A DNA stretch of 64,000 nt from Brevundimonas bacteroides DSM 4726 (GCF_000701445.1 NZ_JNIX01000007.1:169501-233500), one strand, 5' to 3'. Shown: positions 40,873 through 49,926, counted from the first letter of the stretch. The notes: generated from the letters alone by a model not told the origin. A program made the numbers and translations.

Positions 40873-41939
40873 GTCCAGCGCGCCAGGACCGAGGCCAGGG
40901 CTTCCGTCGAGGCGCGCTCCGGCGTGTGGACCGCTCCGTCGAAACGCGGCGCGGGCGAAGGCTGAACCGGGTCGCCAGACAGGGTGGCGCGCGCGACGTT
41001 GTGCGGATGCTGCGCGGCCTCGGCGAACGTCAGCACTGGCGTGACGCAGGCCTCGCTCCCCTCGAAGTGCGCCGCCCAATCGTCGCGGGTGCGGGTCGCG
41101 AAGATTTCGGCGAAGCGGGCGTGGAGCGTGGGCCAGCCGCTGGGCGGAAACTGGGGCGCTCGGGCTGGATCGAGGCCCAGGCCGACGAGCAGGGCGGCGT
41201 AGAAACGGGGCTCCAGCGCGCCCACGGCGACGAACTTGCCGTCGGCGCAGGCGTAGCAGCGATAGAAGGGCGCTCCGCCGTCCAGCAGGTTGGTGCCGCG
41301 CCCGGTCGACCAGAGGCCGCTGGCCGACAGGGCGTGGAACAGGCTGGATAGCAGCGACGTCCCGTCCGTCATTGCGGCGTCGACGACGCGGCCCTGTCCG
41401 GTTTGGCGCGCCTCGATGATGCCCGCGAGCACGCCCGTGACCAGCAGCATGGCCCCGCCGCCGTAATCGCCGACGAGGTTCAGCGGCGGGCGGGGCGGGC
41501 GATCGGGCTCGCCCATGGCGTGTAGCGCGCCGGTCAGGGCGATGTAGTTGATGTCGTGGCCGACGCTGTTCGCCAGCAGCCCCGTCTGGCCCCAGCCGGT
41601 GATGCGGCCATAGACGAGGCGGGGGTTGCGGGCCTGACAGGCATCCGGACCGAGACCCAGACGCTCCAGCACGCCGGGGCGGAAGCCCTCGATGACGGCG
41701 TCGGCATGGGCGATCAGATCGAGGACGGCGGCGCGGTCTTCGTTTGATTTCAGGTCCACGGGCACGGCAGCGCGGCCGCGATGGAGCACCGCCCCGCCGA
41801 CGTCAGCGAAAGCCGAGGCGCCGTCGGCGCGGGTCAGGCGCAGCACCTCCGCGCCGAGGTCGGCCAGCATCATCCCGGCCAGGGTGACTGGCCCCAGCCC
41901 GTCGAACTCGATGATGCGGACCCCCGCCAGAGGCTGCAT
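40869..41939 (-). CDS. CoA-transferase class III (CaiB/BaiF family)
   Basis: This 356-residue protein resembles alpha-methylacyl-CoA racemase and class III CoA-transferases: start MQPLAGVRIIEFDGLGP, LADLGAEVLRLTRADG, DLKSNEDRAAVLDLI, EGFRPGVLERLGLGP, and GHDINYIALTGALHAMG with an Asp in the position of the catalytic residue. The racemase-like group is favoured by the whole pattern. It probably handles branched-chain acyl-CoA. ATG 41939 has an AAGGA ribosome binding site; a longer in-frame start at 41984 is less likely. Confidence 0.9.
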   Translation of the reverse strand: MQPLAGVRIIEFDGLGPVTLAGMMLADLGAEVLRLTRADGASAFADVGGAVLHRGRAAVPVDLKSNEDRAAVLDLIAHADAVIEGFRPGVLERLGLGPDACQARNPRLVYGRITGWGQTGLLANSVGHDINYIALTGALHAMGEPDRPPRPPLNLVGDYGGGAMLLVTGVLAGIIEARQTGQGRVVDAAMTDGTSLLSSLFHALSASGLWSTGRGTNLLDGGAPFYRCYACADGKFVAVGALEPRFYAALLVGLGLDPARAPQFPPSGWPTLHARFAEIFATRTRDDWAAHFEGSEACVTPVLTFAEAAQHPHNVARATLSGDPVQPSPAPRFDGAVHTPERASTEALASVLARWT

Positions 41940-42036
41940 GCGCCTGTCCTTTTTCCCTGCCGGTCTTGACCCGGCGCCTGTCATGAACCAGAAGGCGCAA
42001 CCGCGAAACGGCCAGCCCGTTTCCGCGCCGCGATGT

Positions 42037-42113
42037 GCGTCCTTAGCTCAGTTGGTTAGAGCATCTGACTTTTAATCAGAGGGTCCTCGGTTCGAGCCCG
42101 AGAGGACGTACCA
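42037..42113 (+). tRNA. tRNA-Lys (TTT anticodon)
   Basis: A 77-base cloverleaf is seen. Acceptor GCGTCCT pairs with AGGACGT (one G-T pair). The D arm is GCTC...GAGC. The anticodon stem TCTGA/TCAGA encloses loop CTTTTAA, giving anticodon TTT. The T arm CTCGG/CCGAG holds TTCGAGC. The CCA is encoded. Two copies of a short hairpin repeat follow immediately. Confidence 0.97.
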
Positions 42114-42120
42114 TTCTTTC

Positions 42121-42162
42121 TGGCGCTACCGCTCGCGACGCGGTCGCTCGCTGCTTGAGCGC
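42121..42162 (+). repeat. Hairpin repeat, copy 1
   Basis: It begins TGGCGCTACCGC and ends CTGCTTGAGCGC, with an inner palindrome GCGAC-GCG-GTCGC. The ends pair GCGCT with AGCGC. It begins 7 bases after tRNA-Lys. Other copies are at 42169 and 44891. Confidence 0.65.
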
Positions 42163-42168
42163 ATGTTT

Positions 42169-42212
42169 GTGGCGCTACCGCTCGGCTCGGGGGGCCTCGT
42201 TGCTTGAGCGCG
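42169..42212 (+). repeat. Hairpin repeat, copy 2
   Basis: It begins GTGGCGCTACCGC and ends TTGCTTGAGCGC, in direct orientation with copy 1. The outer GCGCT/AGCGC stem is kept but the inner stem is degenerate. Confidence 0.6.
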
Positions 42213-42260
42213 CGATCGTTTGCATCCTATGGTGACGGCTGAAAGCCGAGGGGGATCGCC

Positions 42261-42917
42261 ATGAAGTTCGTCGTCGTCGCCGCTGTTTCCGCGTTCGCGC
42301 TGGCCGCATGCCAGCAGCCCGCAGAGCCCGCCGACGCGCCGGCCGCGACCGGCGCGGCCGATCCGCAGCCGTCCGAGATGATGCAGCAGACCTTCTCGTC
42401 CTGCGAATGGGGCAAGGTGGAGGGATCGGGCCTGGCGGTGTGGAGCTTCGCCTGTCCCGCGGAGTTCGGGAACGTGCGGCTGGTGGCCGATCCGGCGCTG
42501 CCTGGGTTCTCGCTGGAGGGGACCCAGGACGGGGTGACGTCGCGCAGCCCCGCGATCGTCGTGTTCGAGAAGGCGACGGGTGACGACGTGTCGGCCATCA
42601 TCGAGCAGGTCCGGGCCAAGTCGCCGGGGCCGGATACGGCGACCTGCGCGCTGGAACAGATCGAGGGCGAGAGCATGCTGCCCAACGCCTGGACCTTCGT
42701 GCCGACGGGCGAGGCCAAGGCGCGCTGGGAGGCGGCGGTCGGCGGCGATGAGCTGGGCGATGCGCCCGAGCAGGGGCCGTGCGGGCCGCTGGGGCCGCAG
42801 ATCGTGGGCGATCGGGCCTTCGTCGTCGTGCCAGGCGATCCGACCAAGGTGGCCTTCATCGAGTTCGGCTCGGAGATCCAGATCTTCGATCCGGCGACGC
42901 TGCGCGCCGGGGGCTGA
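42261..42917 (+). CDS. Lipoprotein of unknown function
   Basis: This 218-residue protein has a lipoprotein signal (MKFVVVAAVSAFALAAC; Cys17) and a Pro/Ala spacer, then a compact domain with several Cys (SSCEWGK, FACPAEFG, ATCALEQIE, GPCGPLG) that may form disulfides. GGGGGA 6 bases before the ATG is a good ribosome binding site. I cannot name the family. The next lipoprotein-like gene begins just after its stop, so they probably form an operon. Confidence 0.75.
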   Translation: MKFVVVAAVSAFALAACQQPAEPADAPAATGAADPQPSEMMQQTFSSCEWGKVEGSGLAVWSFACPAEFGNVRLVADPALPGFSLEGTQDGVTSRSPAIVVFEKATGDDVSAIIEQVRAKSPGPDTATCALEQIEGESMLPNAWTFVPTGEAKARWEAAVGGDELGDAPEQGPCGPLGPQIVGDRAFVVVPGDPTKVAFIEFGSEIQIFDPATLRAGG

Positions 42918-42923
42918 TTGGGC

Positions 42924-43454
42924 GTGAGGGTCGTCGGCGTCCTCGCCTGCGTGCTTCTGGTCTGCGGCTGTTCGGCGGCGCGGCAGATCGGCGAGGGCTT
43001 CGGCGATGCGGCGACACAGCCGCTGGTCGATCTGAACGTGCGGCGCGAGCAGATCCCGACCGTCCTGCTGCAGGCCCAGGCCAATCCGTATGACCGGCGC
43101 AATCTGAACCAGTGCACGACGATCCGGGCCGAGGTGCTGCGGCTGGACGAGGCGCTGGGGCCGGATCGGGATGAGCCGCCGCGGCCGGATGCGCCGACGC
43201 TGAACGAGCAGGCGCAGGATGCGTTGGCGGAGGCGGCGCTGGACGCCATTCGGGACGCGACGACGGACTTCATTCCCTATCGCAGCTGGGTGCGGCGGCT
43301 GTCGGGGGCGCAGGCGCGGTCGCGGGCGGTGCAGGACGCGGTCGAGGCCGGGCGGCTGAGGCGCGCCTATCTCAAGGGGCTGGGCATGCGGGCCAACTGC
43401 GCGCCGCCGGCCTCGCCCGCGTGGTTCCGGCCGACGGGGGCGTCGCGGCGCTAG
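42924..43454 (+). CDS. Putative lipoprotein, unknown
   Basis: This 176-residue protein has an N-terminal hydrophobic segment [17 protein letters not shown] that looks like a lipoprotein signal. The remainder is helical and charged, with a conserved-looking [22 protein letters not shown] 42924 is favoured; TTG 42918 is the alternative. The stop overlaps the convergent tgt stop by four bases. No domain is recognised. Confidence 0.72.
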   Translation: MRVVGVLACVLLVCGCSAARQIGEGFGDAATQPLVDLNVRREQIPTVLLQAQANPYDRRNLNQCTTIRAEVLRLDEALGPDRDEPPRPDAPTLNEQAQDALAEAALDAIRDATTDFIPYRSWVRRLSGAQARSRAVQDAVEAGRLRRAYLKGLGMRANCAPPASPAWFRPTGASRR

Positions 43455-44563
43455 TTCGAGACGTGCCGCGCATGGAAGTCGCGGCGGAACTGTTCGAACC
43501 GGCCCGCCGTGATGGCGTCGCGCATGGCCGCCGTCAGGGCCTGGAAGAAGGCGATGTTGTGCCAGCTGAGCAGGGTCTTGCCGAGGATCTCGTCGGCGCG
43601 GATCAGGTGGTGGAGATAGGCCTTCGAGTAGGCTGAGGACGCCGGGCAGGGGATGGTCGGGTCCAGCGGGTCCTGGTCCTCGGCGAAGCGGGCGTTCTTC
43701 AGATTGACGGGGCCGCCCCAGGTCCAGGCCTGGCCGTGGCGACCGGCGCGGGTCGGGAGAACGCAGTCGAACATGTCCACCCCGCGCCAGACGGCCTCGA
43801 CCAGATCGATGGGCTTGCCCACGCCCATCAGATAGCGGGGCCGATCGGCGGGCAGCATGGCAGGCGCAAAGTCCAGCGTCTCGCACATGGCCTGATGGCC
43901 CTCGCCGACGGCGAGGCCGCCGATGGCGTAGCCGTCGAAGCCGATCTCGATCAGGCGGTCGGCGGATTCCTTGCGCAGCCCTTCGAAGGTCGAGCCCTGC
44001 TGGATGCCGAACAGGGCTTGCGTCTCGCGCGTGCCGAAGGCGGCCTTGGAGCGGGCGGCCCAGCGGGCGGAGAGTTCCATGGCGGCCTTGGCGCGGGGCT
44101 CCTCCGCCGGCCAGGAGACGCATTCGTCCAGCTGCATGACGATGTCGGAGCCCAGGCGGTCGGCCTGGATCTCGATGGAGCGTTCCGGCGACAGGACGTG
44201 CTTGGAGCCGTCGATGTGGCTGGAGAAGGTGACGGCGTCCTCCTTCACCTTGGAGATGCCCGCCAGGGACATGACCTGGAAGCCGCCGGAATCGGTCAGG
44301 ATGGGTTTGGTCCAGCCCATGAAGCGGTGCAGCCCGCCCAGCCGCTCCATCCGCTCGGGCCCGGGGCGCAGCATCAGGTGATAGGTGTTGCCCAGGATGA
44401 TGTCGGCCCCGGTCGCGGCGACCTGATCGACCGTCATCGCCTTGACCGTGGCGGCGGTGCCGACCGGCATGAAGGCCGGGGTGCGGATGTCGCCGCGCGC
44501 GGTCTGCAGCACCCCGGTTCGGGCGCGGCCGTCGGTGGCGGCGATGTCGAAGGCGAACGGCAT
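43451..44563 (-). CDS. tgt: tRNA-guanine transglycosylase (queuine/preQ1) Tgt
   Basis: This enzyme exchanges guanine-34 for preQ1 in GUN-anticodon tRNAs. The 370-residue TIM barrel has [14 protein letters not shown], the substrate segment [16 protein letters not shown] with the catalytic Asp, and [33 protein letters not shown] with the nucleophile Asp. The zinc site is odd: E. coli has Cys302, Cys304 and Cys307, but the aligned stretch here is [17 protein letters not shown], which keeps only the middle cysteine (Cys306). The later His (SWHN) is present. Confidence 0.93.
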   Translation of the reverse strand: MPFAFDIAATDGRARTGVLQTARGDIRTPAFMPVGTAATVKAMTVDQVAATGADIILGNTYHLMLRPGPERMERLGGLHRFMGWTKPILTDSGGFQVMSLAGISKVKEDAVTFSSHIDGSKHVLSPERSIEIQADRLGSDIVMQLDECVSWPAEEPRAKAAMELSARWAARSKAAFGTRETQALFGIQQGSTFEGLRKESADRLIEIGFDGYAIGGLAVGEGHQAMCETLDFAPAMLPADRPRYLMGVGKPIDLVEAVWRGVDMFDCVLPTRAGRHGQAWTWGGPVNLKNARFAEDQDPLDPTIPCPASSAYSKAYLHHLIRADEILGKTLLSWHNIAFFQALTAAMRDAITAGRFEQFRRDFHARHVSN

Positions 44564-44860
44564 GGGCGGCGGGTTCTAGAGGCTTGGCGATGCGGGGTCG
44601 AGAGCGGCCATGCGCCATCGCTCTTCCGCTGTGAACGGGTGGGAAGGGCGGGCGGAGCAGCCGGGCCTTCGCCCGGAGACCGTGAGGGTTTGTGTTTCGG
44701 CGAACGCTGACTGCTCCGCGCGGCTGGTCTGATCGGAAGCGGACGGCCCCGCGTCGCTCGAAGCCGACTGACCGGGGACCAACGGCCCTGTTAGAGCCTT
44801 GCCGCTACTGACGCCTCCGGCGGGAAGGTCGGCGTGCTTGCGAAAGCCGATCCCCTGAAC

Positions 44861-44889
44861 GCGGCAGGTCTTCTGCCTGCCGCCTTTTT
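44861..44889 (+). terminator. Rho-independent terminator, orphan
   Basis: GCGGCAGG pairs with CCTGCCGC across a 7-base loop, then CTTTTT. No coding gene precedes it on this strand, so it may end an unidentified small RNA. Confidence 0.75.
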
Positions 44890-44890
44890 G

Positions 44891-44932
44891 GTGGGCTACC
44901 GCCTGGAACGCGGTTCCAGGCTACTTGAGCCC
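44891..44932 (+). repeat. Hairpin repeat, copy 3
   Basis: It begins GTGGGCTACCGC and ends GCTACTTGAGCCC. The inner palindrome is CCTGGAAC-GC-GGTTCCAGG and the outer pair is GGGCT/AGCCC, a compensatory change from copies 1 and 2. Confidence 0.62.
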
Positions 44933-45244
44933 GGGACCCTCGCTCCTGACAGGGAGCCCACGCCACCCCCTTGATCCGGACGCCGGACGACCGCTCTTCA
45001 CGGCCTCCGGTCGTTGGACCTCGGGAGCCCCCGCTCCAACCGCTCCCGCCGCGACAAGCTCGCAAGGCCTTGCGCCCTTCCCACGCGACGGAACCGGAGG
45101 TGATTGTAAGGCAGGTTTCAATGAGGGCGCGTTCGCGACGTCTCGAACGCGACGGGCGTTGATTTTACTCGCTGATTCCGGGCGTCGTTGGATGATTGAG
45201 AAAAACAGCGCGAGTGCCTCCCTCTCCCTCTGGAAGAGGGAAAT

Positions 45245-45646
45245 CTAATCCCCGTGCTTGCCGATGCTTTCCCACTCGGGCGGGGCGGCCTTGTGGATGT
45301 ACTGCTCGGAGACGAGCCAGCCCTTGAACGGGCGCAAGACCAGCACGCAGGCGAGCGCGATCAGGGGGAAGGTCACGGCGAAGTGGACCCAGATCGGGGG
45401 CTGGACCGTGAACTCGAAGGCCATGAAGGCGATCATGCCGACCACGCCGATGGCGCTCATGGCGAAGAAGGCGGGGCCGTCGGCGGGCTCGGCGAAGCCG
45501 TAGTCCAGGCCGCAGACGGGGCAGGCGTCTCGGATCGTCAGCAGGCCCTTCAGCAGAGGCCCCTTGCCGCAGCGGGGACAGCGGCAGCGGAGACCCGTCG
45601 ACAGGGTCGACAGGCGGGGCCATTCGGCGGGGGTGGGGTCGGTCAT
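45245..45646 (-). CDS. DUF983 family membrane protein
   Basis: This is a 133-residue protein with a zinc-ribbon-like N-terminus (LRCRCPRCGKGPLLKG and CPVCGLDYGF, four cysteine-containing knuckle residues), then two hydrophobic helices (FFAMSAIGVVGMIAFMAFEF and VHFAVTFPLIALACVLVLRPF). This pattern defines DUF983, a family common in alphaproteobacteria and often near cytochrome oxidase or tRNA genes. Function is unknown. ATG 45646 has AGGAG 5-6 bases upstream. Confidence 0.88.
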   Translation of the reverse strand: MTDPTPAEWPRLSTLSTGLRCRCPRCGKGPLLKGLLTIRDACPVCGLDYGFAEPADGPAFFAMSAIGVVGMIAFMAFEFTVQPPIWVHFAVTFPLIALACVLVLRPFKGWLVSEQYIHKAAPPEWESIGKHGD

Positions 45647-45744
45647 GGGGGCTCCTGTCGGCCTTTGGGGCCAAGGCATCAAGGGGTGTTCGGTCACACC
45701 CCGTTAACCGGGTCGAAAGGGCGATCGGGCGATTCAGGGCCGAC

Positions 45745-48699
45745 ATGGCCCGCGCGCGATCCAGGACCGCGATAGGACGCACTTCGACGGCGCTCGGCGT
45801 CGCGGGGACGATCGTGCTCGCGCCCGTGCTGACGGGCGTTGCGCCGGTGCTGGCCCAGGAGGCGGGGCAGGCGGCGCTGGACCCGGTGACGATCCGGGTC
45901 GGGGCCAATGAGGGCTTCACGCGGGTCGAGTTCGCAGGAGTCGTCGGCAGCCGGGCGCGGGTGCGTCGGGAAGGGCAGACCGTCATCGTTCGCGTCGGCA
46001 CGACGGCGGCACCGGATGTTAGCCGGCTGAAGGTCGATCCGCCGCCAGGGGTGGCCGAGGTCCAGACCCGCGCGGTCATGGATGCGACCGAGATCGTCGT
46101 CAACCTGGCCGAGGGCGCGGATGCGCGCTCGGGCGTCGCCGACGGGGCGGTGTTCCTGAACCTGTATCCGGCCGGTGCCGCAGCCCCGGTCGAGGCCGCC
46201 AGCGCCGTTCCGGCCGGCGGGGCGGTTCCGGTTGCGGCGACGACGGCTGAGGATCGCGTCACCCTGACCTTCGGCTGGGCTGCGCCGGTGGGGGCGGCCG
46301 TGTTCCGACGCGGGGAGGCGGTCTGGGTCGTGTTCGACACCGCCGCCCGCATGGACATGAGCCGGGCCCGCGAGCTGGGCGTGGCGTCAGACGCGCGCTG
46401 GGCGGTCGGGCCGGACTATACCGCCATCCGCATCGCCGCGCCTGAAGGGCTGGCGGTCACGGCCAGTGGGCAGGGCGCGCAATGGACCGTCACCATCGGT
46501 GGGCCGGGCGGCGGCGGCTCGGGCGTTACGGTTGATCGCAACGATGCGGGCACGACCTCGCTGGTGGCGACCATGGCTGGCGCGACCAAGACGGTCTGGC
46601 TTACCGATCCGATGGTCGGCGACCGGTTTGCGGCGGTGACGGCGCTGGCCCCGGGCAAGGGGTTCGGCGACCGGCGCCAGACCGTGGATCTGACGCTGCT
46701 GCCCACCGCGCATGGTCTGGCAGTCGAGACGCCGACGGACGACCTGATGATCCGCGCCGAGGGCGATCTGGTGACGCTGGGGCGGCCCGGGGGGCTGATG
46801 CTGTCGCCGCCGTCGATGGGGCTGGAGGCGGCCGCGCCCGCCGAGGCAGAGACGCCCCGGAGGGCGGATTTTCCGGCTCTGGTTCTGGCGGACTGGGCCG
46901 GGGTCGGCGAGGAAGGCTTTTCGGCGCGGCACCGGCGGTTACAGGACGCGGCGGCGGAAGAATCGATCGCGGCGTCTGACAATCCGCGCGCGCCCATCGC
47001 GGCGCGGCTGGCCTATGTCCGGTTCCTCGTCGGATCAGGGCTGGGCTATGAGGCCATCGGCGTGGTCAACGCCATGTTCGCGCAAACCCCCTCCTTACAG
47101 GGCGAGCCGGAGCTGAGGGGGCTGCGCGGGGCCGCGCGGGCCTCCATCGGTCGGGTGGAGGAGGCGGCGCTGGACTTCGGCGCGGGCGCGCTGGCGGGGG
47201 ATCCGTCGGCGAAGGTGTGGCAGGGCTGGATCGCGGCCGAGCAGGGTGACTGGGCCGGCGCGCGCCAGGCCTTCGCGGCGGGCGCGGCGGCGATCGACCA
47301 GTTCCCGGCGGAGTGGCGGGCGCGGTTCGGGGCGGCGCATGCCATGGCGGCGCTGGCGACCGGCGACCTGAACGCGGCGCGGGCCTTGCTGGCCTACAGC
47401 TTCTCGCAGGACGCGCCGGCGGCGGACCAGCTGACGGCGCGGCTGGTGCAGGCGCGGCTGTTCGAGATCGACGGACAGACCGATCGGGCGCTGGCGGTCT
47501 ACAAGGCCATCGCGCGGGCGCCGCTGGACGCGATCGCCACGCCGGCGAAACTGGGCGTCATCAAGATCGAGATGGCCAAGGGGACGATGACGGCGGACGC
47601 CGCGGCCGGTCAGCTGGAGCAGCTGAAGTGGCGCTGGCGGGGCGATGCGACCGAGCTGGCGGTGATCCGGACGCTGGGCGAGCTCTATCTGTCGCAAGGC
47701 CGCTATCGCGAGGCGATGGATACGCTGAAGCGGGCGGGGAACCGGTTGGCCAATCTGCCCGGAGCGGCGGAGATCCAGGCGGACCTGAGCGAGGCGTTCA
47801 AGGCGCTGTTCCTCGACGGGGCGGCCGACGGGCTGCAGCCCGTGCAGGCGCTGGCCCTGTTCTATGACTTCCGCGACCTGACGCCGGTGGGGGCGGACGG
47901 GGACGAGATGGTGCGGCGCCTGGCGCGGCGGCTGGTGGACGTGGACCTGCTGGATCAGGCGGCGGAGCTGCTGCGCTATCAGGTCGAGAACCGGCTGGAG
48001 GGTGTAGCCAAGGCCCAGGTGGCGACGACGCTGGCGACGGTGCTCTTGATGGATCGACAGCCCGAGCCGGCGTTACAGGCGATCTGGAACTCGCGCACCA
48101 CGCTGCTGCCGAGCGCCCTGAACGCCGAGCGCCGCGCGCTGGAGGCGCGGGCCCTGATGGAGCTGGGTCGCTACGACCATGCGCTGGAGGTGCTGGGCGA
48201 CGACCGCTCGGCGGAGGCCAATGGCGTGCGCGCCGACACCTTCTGGAAGCAGGAGAACTGGTCCGGCGCGGCGGCGCTGTACGAGGCCCGGCTGGGGGAT
48301 CGGCACGCGGACACGGCGCGGCCCCTGACGCCGGACGAGGAGAGCCGGGTGATCCGGGCGGGCGTGGGCTATTCGCTGGCGCGCGACGGCGGGGCGCTGG
48401 CGCGGCTGTCGCGGAACTATGCGCCGTTCGTGGCCAATGCGCGGTCACAGGCGGCCATGCGGATCGCGCTCGATGGGCTGGACGGCATGGACGGCGTGGC
48501 GCGGGCCCAGGACTTCGCCGGGCTGACGGCCTCGGCGGATACCTTCACGGGCTGGATCACCCAGATGAAGCAGCAGATGCGGGAGCGGACGGGCGCGGCT
48601 CAGGCCGGGGCCGGACAAGCGACGGGCGGGAGCCGCCCTGCGACCCCCGCCCGTGCTCAGGCTCAAGCCCCAGCGGCCGCGAGACCCGCGGCCGGCTAA
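45745..48699 (+). CDS. Large exported TPR protein, unknown
   Basis: This 984-residue protein has a signal peptide to about residue 38 (ending PVLAQ) and a beta-rich N-terminal domain with AMIN-like character (IRVGANEGFTRVEFAGVVG). Tetratricopeptide-type helical repeats cover roughly residues 410-900. The tail is low-complexity Ala/Gln/Pro. I recognise no catalytic motif. It is probably periplasmic. Its position next to HU and the fliOP/flgBC block raises a link to flagellar or envelope assembly, but that is only positional. The start codon has no strong ribosome binding site. Confidence 0.82.
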   Translation: MARARSRTAIGRTSTALGVAGTIVLAPVLTGVAPVLAQEAGQAALDPVTIRVGANEGFTRVEFAGVVGSRARVRREGQTVIVRVGTTAAPDVSRLKVDPPPGVAEVQTRAVMDATEIVVNLAEGADARSGVADGAVFLNLYPAGAAAPVEAASAVPAGGAVPVAATTAEDRVTLTFGWAAPVGAAVFRRGEAVWVVFDTAARMDMSRARELGVASDARWAVGPDYTAIRIAAPEGLAVTASGQGAQWTVTIGGPGGGGSGVTVDRNDAGTTSLVATMAGATKTVWLTDPMVGDRFAAVTALAPGKGFGDRRQTVDLTLLPTAHGLAVETPTDDLMIRAEGDLVTLGRPGGLMLSPPSMGLEAAAPAEAETPRRADFPALVLADWAGVGEEGFSARHRRLQDAAAEESIAASDNPRAPIAARLAYVRFLVGSGLGYEAIGVVNAMFAQTPSLQGEPELRGLRGAARASIGRVEEAALDFGAGALAGDPSAKVWQGWIAAEQGDWAGARQAFAAGAAAIDQFPAEWRARFGAAHAMAALATGDLNAARALLAYSFSQDAPAADQLTARLVQARLFEIDGQTDRALAVYKAIARAPLDAIATPAKLGVIKIEMAKGTMTADAAAGQLEQLKWRWRGDATELAVIRTLGELYLSQGRYREAMDTLKRAGNRLANLPGAAEIQADLSEAFKALFLDGAADGLQPVQALALFYDFRDLTPVGADGDEMVRRLARRLVDVDLLDQAAELLRYQVENRLEGVAKAQVATTLATVLLMDRQPEPALQAIWNSRTTLLPSALNAERRALEARALMELGRYDHALEVLGDDRSAEANGVRADTFWKQENWSGAAALYEARLGDRHADTARPLTPDEESRVIRAGVGYSLARDGGALARLSRNYAPFVANARSQAAMRIALDGLDGMDGVARAQDFAGLTASADTFTGWITQMKQQMRERTGAAQAGAGQATGGSRPATPARAQAQAPAAARPAAG

Positions 48700-48704
48700 G
48701 CGGC

Positions 48705-48983
48705 TTACTTGTTGACCGCGTCCTTGAGCGGCTTGGACACGCGGAAGCGCACGGCCTTCGACGCGGCGATCTTGATGGTCGCGCCGGTGGCCGGGTTGCG
48801 GCCTTCGCGGGCGGCGCGGGCCGCGGTGTCGAACACGCCCAGGTTGGAGATGCGGACGTCGCCGCCAGCCGTCAGCGACTTGTGGATGTTCTTGACGATG
48901 GCGTCCAGAACGCGGCCGGCGTCGGCCTGCGAGACACCGGCATCCTTGGCGACGGCGGCGATGAGTTCAGCTTGAGTGGTCAT
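48705..48983 (-). CDS. HU-family DNA-binding protein
   Basis: This 92-residue nucleoid protein bends DNA non-specifically. It shows the HU fold: ELIAAVAKDAGVSQADAGRVLDAI helix pair, VRISNLGVFDTAARAAREGRNPATG arm signature with the GRNP turn, and KAVRFRVSKPLKDAVN at the C-terminus. It converges on the large TPR gene, whose stop is only 5 bases away. Confidence 0.95.
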   Translation of the reverse strand: MTTQAELIAAVAKDAGVSQADAGRVLDAIVKNIHKSLTAGGDVRISNLGVFDTAARAAREGRNPATGATIKIAASKAVRFRVSKPLKDAVNK

Positions 48984-49101
48984 AAGGGTCGTTTCCCGAA
49001 AAGCTCGCTACCGATTCCCGGAAGCGATGACGGGGGGATCAACGCGCCTTTCCCCGGACAATGCAAGCGGGAATGGCGCTGAAACCCTTTGAGGGCGGGC
49101 T

Positions 49102-49926
49102 CTAGCCGGTGCCCGAGGCCTGTCGGAAGCTCTCGATCAGGCTGCCCGCGACCAGTCTCCAGCCGTCCACGAGGACGAAGAAGATGAGCTTGAACGGGAG
49201 CGATATGACCACCGGCGGGAGCATCATCATGCCCATCGACATGAGCACGCTGGCGACCACCAGATCGATCACAAGGAACGGAACGAAAAGGAGAAATCCG
49301 ATCACAAAGGCGCGCTTCAGCTCGCTGATCATGAAGCTGGGGATGATGACGCGCAGCGGCAGTTCGTCGGGGGTCGTGGCGGTCTCCAGATTGCTCAGGC
49401 GGGTGAAGAGGGCGAGGTCCTCGGGCTCCACCTGGGCCAGCATGAAATCTTTCACAGGTTCCGACGCCAGATCGAAGGCCTGGGGCAATTCCATCTCCTG
49501 ATCCATCAGGGGGCGGATGCCCGAATCATAGGCGTCCTGCCAGGTCGGGGCCATGACGATGGCGCTGAGGAACAGGGCCAGCGACACCAGAACGGCGTTC
49601 GGCGGCGACTGCTGCATGCCCAGCGCGGTGCGCAGCAGGCTGAGCACGACGACGATCCGCACGAAGCTGGTCGTCATGATGACGATGGACGGCGCCAGCG
49701 ACAGGACGGTCATCAGGCCGACGAGCTGGACCACCCGCTCGGTCAGGCCCGCGCCGGTGCCGAGGTCGATGTTGATGGCCGAGCCGGAAGCGGCGGCGGC
49801 CGCCGCGTCCTGGGCAAAGGCGGCGATCGGCCAGACGAGGCAGATCAGGGTGGCGAGCGCGGAGAGCTTCAGCGCGCGGAAGAGCTCGGCGCGGGTGGGG
49901 ATGACGAAAATGTCCTTCGCCTTCAC
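49102..49926 (-). CDS. fliP: Flagellar export protein FliP
   Basis: This is a core subunit of the flagellar type III export gate in the inner membrane. It has 274 residues: a cleavable signal (ending AAFAQ), then the FliP domain with VVLSLLRTALGMQQSPPNAVLVSLALFLSAIVM, RVIIPSFMISELKRAFVIGFLLFVPFLVIDLVVASVLMSMGMMMLPP and LFFVLVDGW-type end, all diagnostic. GTG 49926 overlaps the fliO stop (GTGA). Confidence 0.97.
   Translation of the reverse strand: MKAKDIFVIPTRAELFRALKLSALATLICLVWPIAAFAQDAAAAAASGSAINIDLGTGAGLTERVVQLVGLMTVLSLAPSIVIMTTSFVRIVVVLSLLRTALGMQQSPPNAVLVSLALFLSAIVMAPTWQDAYDSGIRPLMDQEMELPQAFDLASEPVKDFMLAQVEPEDLALFTRLSNLETATTPDELPLRVIIPSFMISELKRAFVIGFLLFVPFLVIDLVVASVLMSMGMMMLPPVVISLPFKLIFFVLVDGWRLVAGSLIESFRQASGTG

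Larger units (their letters stand above)
44564..45244. other. Gene-free region with hairpins
   Basis: No convincing coding sequence is present on either strand in these roughly 680 bases; open frames are short and arginine- or proline-rich. The stretch 44775-44855 can fold as a multibranch closed by GGGGA/TCCCC, followed by a strong terminator (44861-44889) and a copy of the hairpin repeat (44891). No match to tmRNA, RNase P, SRP or common riboswitch motifs was seen. Confidence 0.55.

Noticed and set aside
42037-42260. tRNA-Lys as an integration site for a genomic island
   Set aside because: No integrase and no second copy of the tRNA end is visible in the window; the following genes look like chromosomal genes.
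44600-44860. Cobalamin-riboswitch-like fragments such as GGCGGGAAGG and GGAGACC
   Set aside because: The core elements are missing or in the wrong order, and no B12-related gene follows.
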